DNA of 64,000 bases from positions 1,550,001 to 1,614,000 of the forward strand of contig NZ_PGER01000001.1 of assembly GCF_002797935.1 (NCBI RefSeq), given 5' to 3'. Shown one piece after another: positions 27,201 to 34,391 of the stretch; the stretch's first letter is position 1, and each line of letters begins with the position of its first letter. The DNA is from Flavobacterium sp. 1. Its GTDB lineage: Bacteria; Bacteroidota; Bacteroidia; Flavobacteriales; Flavobacteriaceae. The position numbers and the translations under genes are program-made. The notes under the pieces were generated by a model. It did not search any database. It saw only the letters and a program-made list of their open reading frames with translations, and was not told where the DNA came from.

Positions 27201-28301
27201 AACATACATATAAGTAAACAGGAAGGTGATGTTTGTGTAAGTGTTTCAGATACAGGTTCAGGGATAAATGATGAAGATAAAACACGTGTTTTTGAACGAT
27301 TTTATCAAGCTCCGCAAAGACAAGATGAAACTGGCAGCGGAATTGGCTTACATATTGCAAATGAATATGTAAATCTGCATGGCGGGACTATTACGATAAA
27401 GGATAATATACCAAATGGATGCATATTTACTTTTAAAATTCCGATTAGAGAAATAGATAAAGCAGAGAGCACTCTTACAGATATACAATCCAGTTATGAT
27501 AATGTAGAAAATATTGAAAGAAAAGAAATTATTCACAGTAAGCCAATATTGCTATTTGTAGATGACAATAAAGATTTTTGTGATTTCATGGCTGATAACC
27601 TTGAGGATGAATATTCTGTAATAACAGCTAATAATGGACAAGAAGCTATAGAACAATTAAACGAATATGATGTAACAATCATCGTAAGCGATGTTATGAT
27701 GCCGGTTATGGATGGAATTGAGCTTTGCAAACAAGTGAAAACAAATATTCATTGGTCTCATATCCCGGTTATTTTATTAACCGCACGTACGGCAGAAGAA
27801 CATCAGATAGAAGGATTAGAATTAGGTGCAGATGATTACATTACTAAACCATTTCACTTTAATCTTCTTAGACTGCGTATTCAGAAATTTATTGAATGGA
27901 CAAAAAAGAGCCATAGAGTATTTAGCCAAAAAATCGATGTTAATCCCAGTGAAATTACCATTACATCTTTAGATGAAAAGTTGATAGAAAAAGCAATAAA
28001 GATAGTAGAAAATAATATAGGCGACCTTAAATTTTCAGTTGAAATCCTGGGAGAAGATTTAGGTCTGAGCCGAGGACATTTATATAAAAAATTAATAATA
28101 ATTACAGGTAAAGGGCCGGCTGAATTTATTCGTACAATCCGATTAAAGCGAGGACGCCAGCTTCTTGAAAAAAGTCAATTACAGATTTCTCAAATAGCAC
28201 ATGAAGTAGGTTTCAGTTCTCCGAAAAGATTTTCTAAATACTTTCGCGAAGAGTTTGGCTTATCACCATCTGAATACTCAAAAGCTTATAAAAAACTCTA
28301 A
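24279..28301 (+). CDS. hybrid two-component system regulator (HTCS)
   Basis: A one-protein sensor, kinase and transcription factor of 1340 residues, typical of Bacteroidetes polysaccharide loci. In order: signal peptide (1-23); about 14 Reg_prop propeller repeats (GFLWIGTEGGLNRYD-like) to about 690; Y_Y_Y domain ending near 780; one membrane span (SVWAFSIYGIISIVILLYF, about 789-809); HisKA with ISHDLRTP (H847); HATPase with LLSNAFKFTPDGG, DTGSG and GSGIGLHI; receiver with VSDVMMPVMDG (D1138) and TKPF; C-terminal AraC HTH (GFSSPKRFSKYFREEFGLSP). The periplasmic propeller probably binds a released oligosaccharide. It sits between the two halves of the locus and probably controls it. Confidence 0.95.
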   Translation: MKKIQLYILAFIWITSFQNTVAQSNYIFHHLNTNEGLPSTNVKAILRDNYGFLWIGTEGGLNRYDGYGFKVYTTNPGKPNTLVSNDIYGLQEDGLGNIWVDFRYTYMVYWRDKDCFISDIKLFLKKLHIQTDQNYKIYVDKKRNLWVINNKKIFLYNVKKQHTSVFNLKDPIKDPTLINITDDGESLYYIVQRSGKCWQLNSKSGNFTLIKLPDSINKNTANFPGEIFLKIFLDSDNELWVYSNYSNQISYKNKQTQEWKTLALKSQVNIESNSITSIVENSPGEVWIGTDHNGLFIYDKTRNLMTNIVHDSWKDNSLVSDNINCLYRDNNETIWIGHSKKGLSFYNESFKNFMNFKYPECSDISAIMEDNRENLWLGTDGKGLFLKEKQSENIVKLPISNTSIMSIIEDRKGLIWIGTFKKGLFCYQKGKMIQYTKENSKLSNNNIWSLVDDRYGNIWIGTLGGKIQLLPAEATNFDFLRSPFKEDVYALDMFYDGGDEIFVGTSYGLSVIDITNNKNVMYYGNKKGNQKFKQLQISSVYKDKRDILWLAHGNGLDIWDQKKDTIYSFNKSNGLCDNSTKGILEDDRNNIWVTTSNGLSILTVKRDVNDKLVITSKNYSIKDGFMDNYFNRHSIIKLRNGDILLGNIDGYTILNPNKLVEKNRPIAKIVFAGLSVGNQNIEVDSIYNGHKLLKHSTELTSGLTFRHDDKLITLKFTTADLLNADKVKYIYKIEGFDTEWIPIQENKIILSALPPGDYKLLIKASNSDGVWRNNATVLSISVTPPFYLSVWAFSIYGIISIVILLYFSHKSKVRNLLKIEEHRIKMDREKEWQINEMKLKFFTNISHDLRTPLTLITTPLQVLLSGTMEESMRKKLSIMYKNANQLLSLINSLLDFRKLDVGIDTLNLKSGNFVNFIRDIHASFSVYADERSINLSLSSELENLLMQFDKDKIQKTLINLLSNAFKFTPDGGNINIHISKQEGDVCVSVSDTGSGINDEDKTRVFERFYQAPQRQDETGSGIGLHIANEYVNLHGGTITIKDNIPNGCIFTFKIPIREIDKAESTLTDIQSSYDNVENIERKEIIHSKPILLFVDDNKDFCDFMADNLEDEYSVITANNGQEAIEQLNEYDVTIIVSDVMMPVMDGIELCKQVKTNIHWSHIPVILLTARTAEEHQIEGLELGADDYITKPFHFNLLRLRIQKFIEWTKKSHRVFSQKIDVNPSEITITSLDEKLIEKAIKIVENNIGDLKFSVEILGEDLGLSRGHLYKKLIIITGKGPAEFIRTIRLKRGRQLLEKSQLQISQIAHEVGFSSPKRFSKYFREEFGLSPSEYSKAYKKL

Positions 28302-28333
28302 CTGAATCCAAAAAATTATAGATGTTTACCATT

Positions 28334-28393
28334 AAAAAAGAGGGCTTTTTGTATTATTCAAAATTAATTTGGAATACAAAAGACCCTCTTTTT
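28334..28393. terminator. bidirectional terminator between HTCS and symporter genes
   Basis: AAAAAGAGGGCTTTTTGTATT and its near-perfect reverse complement AATACAAAAGACCCTCTTTTT form a stem of about 20 bp with T-rich ends on both strands, between the convergent HTCS and symporter stop codons. Confidence 0.85.
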
Positions 28394-28437
28394 GGCTATT
28401 ACTTTAAACGTTTAAAGCGTTATTTCTTTAATAAAAT

Positions 28438-30126
28438 CTACCAAAATATTGAATACAAAGCAACTAACACTCCTATTATAATGAGGCTGCCTGCTAAAAA
28501 ACCATTATTGACTTTAAACATTTTTGAATCGACTTCTAATCCCTTTACATTGACTTGTCTCTTGGCATCAAATAAGCTAATTGCAATCATCAACAAAACA
28601 CATATTACAAATACAAATCCCATTCGGTCTAAAAAAGGAATTTCATAAGCGAATGTCATGTCTTTTTGTTCTACCAATGTGGCAAATCCTGTACTGCTCA
28701 AGAATTCTAAATTCATAAAATTTGGCAGGAATTTGAATATTACTGATAAAATAAAACCTCCAATTGTAGCAAACATGGCTGCATTAGAGCTCGTTTTTTT
28801 CCAGAAGAAACCTAAAATAAACATAGCAAAAATCCCTGGACTTACAAATCCGGTATACTCTTGAATAAATTCAAAACCTCCTTTTTTGTCAATACCTAAG
28901 AAAGGGGCTATTATCACGGCAATAAGCATAGAAACTACAACTGTCATTTTACCTACTTGCACCATTCTCTTTTCGGTGGCTTCAGGCTGAATTTTTTTCT
29001 TAAAAATATCAAGCGTAAAAATAGTAGAGATACTATTTACTTTTCCTGCCAATGATGCAACCACAGCTGCTGTTAAGGCTGCAAATGACAAACCTTTTAA
29101 TCCCGTTGGCAATAAGTTCAATAATACAGGATAGGCTCTATCAGGATTTAACACTCCGTCAGTTCCAAGCATTTCGGTTTGCAAACCACCTTTCATGTGA
29201 ATGACAAAAGCAGCAATTCCTGGTAATACCACAATCACAGGCATCAATAGTTTTAAGAAAGCAGCAAACAAGATTCCGCTTCGGGCTGTTTTTAAATCGG
29301 CTCCTAAAGCTCTTTGAGTAATGTATTGGTTACAACCCCAATAATTTAGGTTTACAATCCACATTCCTCCCAACAAAACCGTTAATCCCGGTAAACTGGG
29401 AAAATTGGCATTATCCTTCTTGAAAATCATATGAAAATGATCCCCGGATTGATTCATCATATAGTTGAATCCCTGAACTATCCCATGCTGTCCATTTAAG
29501 TCAGCAACCTTATCTAAAGCTAAATAAGTAGTTACTAAACCACCAAATATTAAGAAAACAACCTGAATAACATCGGTGTATCCAATAACTTTCATTCCTC
29601 CTAAGGCAATAATAATGGCAAAAATAGCTAAAGCATACATACATAAATCGATATTGATTCCTGAAATCCCATTTATGGCCAATGCCCCTAAATAAAGTAT
29701 GGAAGTCAAATTAACGATTACATAAAGTAACAACCAAAATACAGCCATAATCATGGCAACATTTCCATTATAGCGCTCACTTAAAAATTGTGGCATAGTA
29801 TAAATCTTGTTCTTTAAATAAACAGGAATAAAAAAGACGGCTACGATAATTAATGTCAATGCAGCCATCCATTCATATGTGGCAATTGCTAATCCCATTT
29901 TGAAACCGTTTCCGGACATAGCTATAAACTGTTCCGAAGAAATATTTGAAGCTATTAATGATGTTCCGATTGCCCACCATGTTAAAGAACCTTCAGCAAG
30001 AAAATAATCGTGAGAAGCTGAAATACTTGCTTTTTTCTTTCGATTATGGATATAAAATCCGTAACCTGCAACCAGGAAAAAATAGAATAAAAAAACCAGG
30101 TAATCATATAATTGTAATGAATTCAT
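28438..30126 (-). CDS. sodium:solute symporter (SSS family, SGLT-like sugar transporter)
   Basis: A 562-residue inner-membrane protein with about 14 hydrophobic segments. SSS family blocks are visible: TSLIASNISSEQFIAMSGNG near residues 55-75, YEWMAALTLIIVAVFFIPVY, LSERYNGNVAMIMAVFWLLL, the NLNYWGCNQYITQRALGA sodium/sugar site region, and LTAAVVASLAGKVNSISTIF. It would bring monosaccharides released by the locus across the inner membrane with sodium. The GH43 remnant and GH5 gene lie upstream on the same strand and may share its transcript. Confidence 0.93.
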   Translation of the reverse strand: MNSLQLYDYLVFLFYFFLVAGYGFYIHNRKKKASISASHDYFLAEGSLTWWAIGTSLIASNISSEQFIAMSGNGFKMGLAIATYEWMAALTLIIVAVFFIPVYLKNKIYTMPQFLSERYNGNVAMIMAVFWLLLYVIVNLTSILYLGALAINGISGINIDLCMYALAIFAIIIALGGMKVIGYTDVIQVVFLIFGGLVTTYLALDKVADLNGQHGIVQGFNYMMNQSGDHFHMIFKKDNANFPSLPGLTVLLGGMWIVNLNYWGCNQYITQRALGADLKTARSGILFAAFLKLLMPVIVVLPGIAAFVIHMKGGLQTEMLGTDGVLNPDRAYPVLLNLLPTGLKGLSFAALTAAVVASLAGKVNSISTIFTLDIFKKKIQPEATEKRMVQVGKMTVVVSMLIAVIIAPFLGIDKKGGFEFIQEYTGFVSPGIFAMFILGFFWKKTSSNAAMFATIGGFILSVIFKFLPNFMNLEFLSSTGFATLVEQKDMTFAYEIPFLDRMGFVFVICVLLMIAISLFDAKRQVNVKGLEVDSKMFKVNNGFLAGSLIIIGVLVALYSIFW

Positions 30127-30144
30127 GTTATTTGTTTTTAGTTA

Positions 30145-30438
30145 TTAGTTAGTTATTGGTGTGTATTTGAAATTTTTAAATTTGACAGAACCTTCTCCCA
30201 TAGAACAAAGTCCGATACGAACCCCCAGAAAACCTCCAAAAGCATTGTGATGAAAGCCTGATATTTCTAATGAATTTTCAATTTTGAGCCAGTCTTTACC
30301 ATTTAGGCTATAATATAGGTCAACATTATTATTTATATTTTTTATCTTCAAAAATACATGTCCTTTTAATACATTGCTTTGGGTTTGAAACTGCCATCCA
30401 TTATTGCTAATTAAAATTAATACTGTTACATCTTTTGA
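30145..30438 (-). pseudogene. C-terminal fragment of a GH43-type protein
   Basis: An open stretch with no start codon reads KDVTVLILISNNGWQFQTQS, then LKGHVFLKIKNINNNVDLYY, SLNGKDWLKIENSLEISGFH, HNAFGGFLGVRIGLCSMGEG and VKFKNFKYTP. This is the jelly-roll C-terminal domain found in GH43 beta-xylosidases and arabinofuranosidases (F/L-K-x-x-x-N-x-x-V-D-x-Y-Y-S-x-D-G-K-x-W). The catalytic propeller is missing; a stop lies right before the fragment and the GH5 gene begins to the left of it in transcription order. A whole enzyme gene has been lost between GH5 and the symporter. Confidence 0.7.
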
Positions 30439-30449
30439 TTACCTGGATA

Positions 30450-31586
30450 TTATTTTTTCTTTGCCTCTTTGGCTCCTTCCATCATCGCTTTTAAAACTCC
30501 TCTATCCAATACTTGTCCTGAATCACGATTAAATAAGTTATTGGGAGTATCCCAATAATAAGGTATAATTCCGTTTTCAAGTGCCGATTTTACAACATAT
30601 TTACCAAAGAATTCCACAGATCTTTCGTTAAGTACCTGATCTGAAGGAGCACTAAGTTTACGTTTATAGGCCCCAAATTCACCTAGTATTACAGGGATTC
30701 CCTTGTCAACATATTTTGTTCTCAAGTCGCCAAAAAGTTTATCAACCATTGCTTCTTCTCCCCAGGCAGAATTATGTTCCACATCAGTTTTAGAATGATT
30801 GTCTTTACCCCAATAGTAAAATGGCTTGCCCCAGGATGCCTCTTTTTCCATCAGACAAAATTGAAAAGGAGTATAATAATGCACTTCAACCATCATACGC
30901 TCTTTAATTTTATCTTTAGGTAAACTGTTCATTAAATCGAGCGTTTTCTCGATATTTGTTTCCGGCCCCTGAACAATGATTGTTCTGGAAGCATTATTGC
31001 CCCCTGTTGCACGAACAGCATCTACAAAAGTCTGATAATAAGATATTAGGATATCGAGTTGTGCAGCATTAGCGGCATTAGGTTCATTTGCCCCTGCGAA
31101 AAGCAGGTGTTTGTCATAATTTTTAAAGTATTTTGCTATTTGGGTCCAATAAATATATTGTCTTTTGTTTACCTCTTTCTGATTGGCTGCATTAATTCTG
31201 TTTTCTAACCAACCTTTGTCCCAGTGCATATTAATAATTACATAGAGATCGTCTTTAATACAATAATCAACTACTTCTTTTACACGTGCTATCCACTTTT
31301 TATTTATTTTATTCGAAATTGTATCAGAATGGCAAAACCAGGATACCGGAATTCGCACTGTATTGAATCCGGCTGCCTTAACAGAATCTATTAATTTTTG
31401 TGATGTCTTTCCTGCTCCCCAGGCATTTTCATCGCACGTTGCTTCGAGTGTATTGCCTAAGTTCCACCCAACATGCATCCTTTTAGCGATTTCCTGTGCT
31501 TTTGGCAACTGAGACCACACATTTGCAGACATTAAAAGCCCGGTAACAATGATTATTGATTTGATTGATTTGATTGATTTTCTCAT
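30450..31586 (-). CDS. GH5 endoglucanase (GH5_4-like), probable endo-xyloglucanase
   Basis: A 378-residue secreted single-domain enzyme. The (beta/alpha)8 barrel opens with MHVGWNLGNTLEATCDENAW, has NTVRIPVSW, the acid/base in GANEPNAAN (E168), the HYYTPFQF segment, and the nucleophile in VILGEFGAYK (E303). This set fits subfamily 4, which includes xyloglucanases and endo-beta-1,4-glucanases. The n-region of the signal peptide (MRKSIKSIKSI) is encoded by a 9-bp tandem repeat. With GH74 it would give the locus two endo-acting backbone enzymes. No sorting domain or lipobox is present. Confidence 0.9.
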   Translation of the reverse strand: MRKSIKSIKSIIIVTGLLMSANVWSQLPKAQEIAKRMHVGWNLGNTLEATCDENAWGAGKTSQKLIDSVKAAGFNTVRIPVSWFCHSDTISNKINKKWIARVKEVVDYCIKDDLYVIINMHWDKGWLENRINAANQKEVNKRQYIYWTQIAKYFKNYDKHLLFAGANEPNAANAAQLDILISYYQTFVDAVRATGGNNASRTIIVQGPETNIEKTLDLMNSLPKDKIKERMMVEVHYYTPFQFCLMEKEASWGKPFYYWGKDNHSKTDVEHNSAWGEEAMVDKLFGDLRTKYVDKGIPVILGEFGAYKRKLSAPSDQVLNERSVEFFGKYVVKSALENGIIPYYWDTPNNLFNRDSGQVLDRGVLKAMMEGAKEAKKK

Positions 31587-32084
31587 TTTAAAATATTTAT
31601 TTGGCTAGTTTTCATAATATGATATTCCCCTTTTGCGATGATGATTATTTATCTAATTAAAACCTATTAAATTATACTGCTTCTGTCTTTAATTCAGGTC
31701 GATTTATAAACTTATTATTATCATGAAACAATCATTTTAAGGGAATGTAAAACTAACTTTTATTAAATATTTAAAAGGCTTTAAAATGTATTACATATCA
31801 GGCTTAAATGTGTTATTTGCCCCTTTTTTAGCTTTGGAATCGAAGTTTATAGTGAATTAGTTTATTTCTACTGTTTTTAAATTCGTTTCATTTACTTAAA
31901 GTGAACTAACATTATGCACAGCATAGAAAGTTAAAAAGAGTAATTATTGCTATATGCTTTTTTGTTTTTTAATCATTTTATTTGCTCTCCTAGCAAATAC
32001 TTTACTTTCTTTTATAAACCATCTTAAATTCGCCAACGGTTTGCAGATGTTTTTCTTTCGTCTGTTTAGTTGTGCATCTAAATG
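31587..32084. other. 500-bp non-coding gap upstream of GH5
   Basis: The gap lies between the GH5 start and the terminator of the MoaF/SnoaL gene and must contain the GH5 promoter. The sequence is AT-rich; I see no intact gene. I could not find in it the element shared by the AraC and GH43 promoters. Confidence 0.5.
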
Positions 32085-32121
32085 CAAAAAGCCCTCACCG
32101 TTTTTGCAGTCAGGGCTTTTT
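32085..32121. terminator. terminator of the MoaF/SnoaL gene
   Basis: GCAAAAAGCCCTCAC and GTCAGGGCTTTTT form a strong stem of about 10 bp with T runs on both strands, 20 bp after the minus-strand stop at 32140. Confidence 0.85.
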
Positions 32122-32139
32122 CTATATAAAAAAGTTTGT

Positions 32140-33294
32140 CTAGAATTTTCCGTTGTTATTTTTCCAGTTTTCTTTTGGTGTCATTGGCTCAATTGTATCC
32201 CAATGTTCCGCAATTTTTCCGTTCTCCACCCGGAACAAGTCATAAAAAACATTATAGTCTTTTCCAAAGTGTCCTTCGCTTACCACCAATACAAAATTTC
32301 CTTCTCCAAGTACTCTATGAATTTTATCGTATTTCAAAAAGATACCTTGCTTACCCAGTGCTTCAAGAGTTGCACCAAGTCCTGAAAGTAAATCAGGAAT
32401 ATTTGGATTGTGTTGAATATAATTGTCTCCGTCAAAATACCCTGCAAGTTTTTCCATTTTACCGTTTACTAAAATGTCGTCAACAAAACTTCTTACAAGT
32501 ATTTTGTTCGCTTCTGTTTTGTCAAGATCTTTCAGTTCTGTTGTGCCGTCAATCATTGTGTGTCCGCTTGGGTTTGGTTTTGCAGTTTCTTGCAAGTTGT
32601 CCCAATGCTCTACAATTTTACCATCTTCAAAACGGAAGATGTCAAAACCAATTTTTGGTCCAAAGAAATTATAGTCTGTATGTGTGAAAACAAAATCTCC
32701 ATCTTGAAAAGCACGAACAGTATTCACTTTTGCTGAATTAGGTGGTAGAGATTGTAACAAAGCACCAAATCCTGCTAGTCCATCAGCAACACCTAAATTG
32801 TGTTGAACATATTTGTTTGCATTAATGTATCCAACGGGTTCTGTTGCACCTGTTTCAATTGATTTTAGTAGGCTTACTACTTTTTGTTTATTGTCCATTT
32901 TACTGTTTTTTATTAATGTTAATTTTCCTTTTAAGTTTAAAAATGTGTGATCCGGAGATGTGATATTGGTATAAACAATTCCTTTTTCAAAATCTTCTAC
33001 ATGAGTAACTGTTGTTCCTGATTTTTCTTTCCAATACACCATATATACGTTGGGACGTATCTCTGTTTTGGTAATAGTCACTGTTTCAGATGCACCAAAT
33101 CCAGCATTGGTTAATGCTTTCCAAGTTAATTTTGTTTCACTTTCAAAATTTAATTCAAAGGCATAAGCTCCAAAATCAGCTTTGAATTTATTTCCAATAA
33201 CCTTGATCTTGTTTTCCGTTTTACTTTTCTTTTGTGCATAAACTGTAGATAATCCAAGAATTGAAATTACCGTGGCTATAATTAGATTTTTCAT
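32140..33294 (-). CDS. secreted MoaF-like / double SnoaL-like fusion protein
   Basis: A 384-residue protein with a signal peptide (MKNLIIATVISILGLSTVYA). Residues 25-130 resemble the MoaF barrel domain (WKEKSGTTVTHVEDFEKGIV, YTNITSPDHTFLNLKG). From M133 the text MDNKQKVVSLLKSIETGATE starts a SnoaL-like (NTF2-fold) domain of about 115 residues ending in DIFRFEDGKIVEHWDNLQE, and a second copy follows (about 260-375, ending DLFRVENGKIAEHWDTIE). SnoaL-like proteins are often isolated cytoplasmic proteins of unknown substrate. The AraC regulator upstream on the same strand, 84 bp away, is the likely controller. It is not an obvious carbohydrate enzyme. Confidence 0.8.
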   Translation of the reverse strand: MKNLIIATVISILGLSTVYAQKKSKTENKIKVIGNKFKADFGAYAFELNFESETKLTWKALTNAGFGASETVTITKTEIRPNVYMVYWKEKSGTTVTHVEDFEKGIVYTNITSPDHTFLNLKGKLTLIKNSKMDNKQKVVSLLKSIETGATEPVGYINANKYVQHNLGVADGLAGFGALLQSLPPNSAKVNTVRAFQDGDFVFTHTDYNFFGPKIGFDIFRFEDGKIVEHWDNLQETAKPNPSGHTMIDGTTELKDLDKTEANKILVRSFVDDILVNGKMEKLAGYFDGDNYIQHNPNIPDLLSGLGATLEALGKQGIFLKYDKIHRVLGEGNFVLVVSEGHFGKDYNVFYDLFRVENGKIAEHWDTIEPMTPKENWKNNNGKF

Positions 33295-33377
33295 TTTAAT
33301 GTGTTTTTAATTTCACAGCAAAAATACAGCGAACTATAAAAACGGAAAAGGTAGAAATCTGCCTTTGAATGATACTT

Positions 33378-34268
33378 TTACGGCAAAGTGTTTTTTTCTC
33401 TAAATTCGACAGGTGTAGTAAAACAATGTTTTTTAAAGTACTTAATAAAGTTTGTAGGTTCTTCGAATCCTAAATTAAAAGTAATTTCTTTAACACTTTC
33501 AGTTGTGTGTGCCAATATTCTTTTGGCTTCTAGCATTATTCTGTCGTTAATTATTTCTTTAGGTGTTTTACCTAAAACTTTTGTAGTTGCAAGATTTAAA
33601 CGCTTTTCAGTAATACTAATTTCTTTAGCATAATAATTTACTTTTTTTTGATTTTTGTATCCTGTTTCTAAAAGCTGTTTAAATAACATTACATAATCAA
33701 AATCAGCATCTTGTTTAATTTCAGTAAAATTTTGTTTCCGTCTTTCTCTTTCAGAATATAACAGGAAATTTTGTAGTAGATTTTGTAAAATGTCAGCTTG
33801 GAAAGTATCTTTGACATTTTGCAACTCATCTGTCATTTGCTCTAGCAAATCAGTAAATAATTTGGATTGCTTTTGTACTTGAATTTGTGAAATTGAAAAG
33901 AAATCATTGAACAAAATACTGTTCCGTAAAAATTTGATATCGTTTTCTGTCTTGCAAAAAAAACTATCTGTAAATAAAATTACCTTGCCATCATAATTAT
34001 TTTTACTATCAAAGCGTTGAACTATGTCCTTGTTAAGAAATAACAATGTATTTGGTTCTATTTTTACAGGATTAAAGTCGACTAAATGTGTTGGATAGCC
34101 TTTTTGAAACCAAATAATATGATAAAAACCTGTCCTGTGTGGAGTTGTCAAAGTGTCTTCAAACTCTTTGTATAAATCAGCTATTCCAACAATTTCAAAC
34201 TCTTGAGGAAGTCCTTCTTTGAATGTATATTTTTTAATATTGGACTTTATTTTGTGCTGCTTTATCAT
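33378..34268 (-). CDS. AraC family transcriptional regulator
   Basis: A 296-residue protein. The N-terminal cupin-like half (about 30-130, FYHIIWFQKGYPTHLVDFNP, TLLFLNKDIVQRFDS) is a ligand or oligomerisation domain, and the C-terminal 100 residues are the double HTH with ISITEKRLNLATTKVLGKTP and ITFNLGFEEPTNFIKYFKKH. It lies 84 bp upstream of the MoaF/SnoaL gene on the same strand. Its own promoter region carries an element also found upstream of the GH43 operon, so it may belong to the locus regulon or control itself. Confidence 0.9.
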   Translation of the reverse strand: MIKQHKIKSNIKKYTFKEGLPQEFEIVGIADLYKEFEDTLTTPHRTGFYHIIWFQKGYPTHLVDFNPVKIEPNTLLFLNKDIVQRFDSKNNYDGKVILFTDSFFCKTENDIKFLRNSILFNDFFSISQIQVQKQSKLFTDLLEQMTDELQNVKDTFQADILQNLLQNFLLYSERERRKQNFTEIKQDADFDYVMLFKQLLETGYKNQKKVNYYAKEISITEKRLNLATTKVLGKTPKEIINDRIMLEAKRILAHTTESVKEITFNLGFEEPTNFIKYFKKHCFTTPVEFREKNTLP

Positions 34269-34321
34269 TTTAGAAAAAGATAATACTTTCTTTATTTCTT
34301 GATTATAAAAAATAAACTTAT

Positions 34322-34372
34322 AAAACTACTTGTTACTATTGTAAAAAACTGTCCTGATGTATCCAATTTTGT
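34322..34372 (-). promoter_or_regulatory. regulatory element upstream of AraC gene, shared with GH43 promoter
   Basis: About 42 of 53 positions match the block at 40976-41028 (both hold AAAACTACTT-TTACTATT-TAAAAA and ATGTATCC-ATTT). On the minus strand GGATACAT is followed about 35 bases later by AAGTAGTTTTA, close to the TAnnTTTG -7 box, 54-104 bp before the AraC start. The GGATACAT part is the candidate regulator site. Confidence 0.6.
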
Positions 34373-34391
34373 GTCACAATCGTGCATTGAT

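Noticed and set aside
28322..28648. 108-codon plus-strand frame after the HTCS
   Set aside because: Its first third is the bidirectional terminator hairpin and the rest is antisense to the symporter gene.
32136..32687. 183-codon plus-strand frame overlapping the MoaF/SnoaL gene
   Set aside because: It overlaps a motif-bearing minus-strand gene almost entirely, and its composition looks like a shadow frame.
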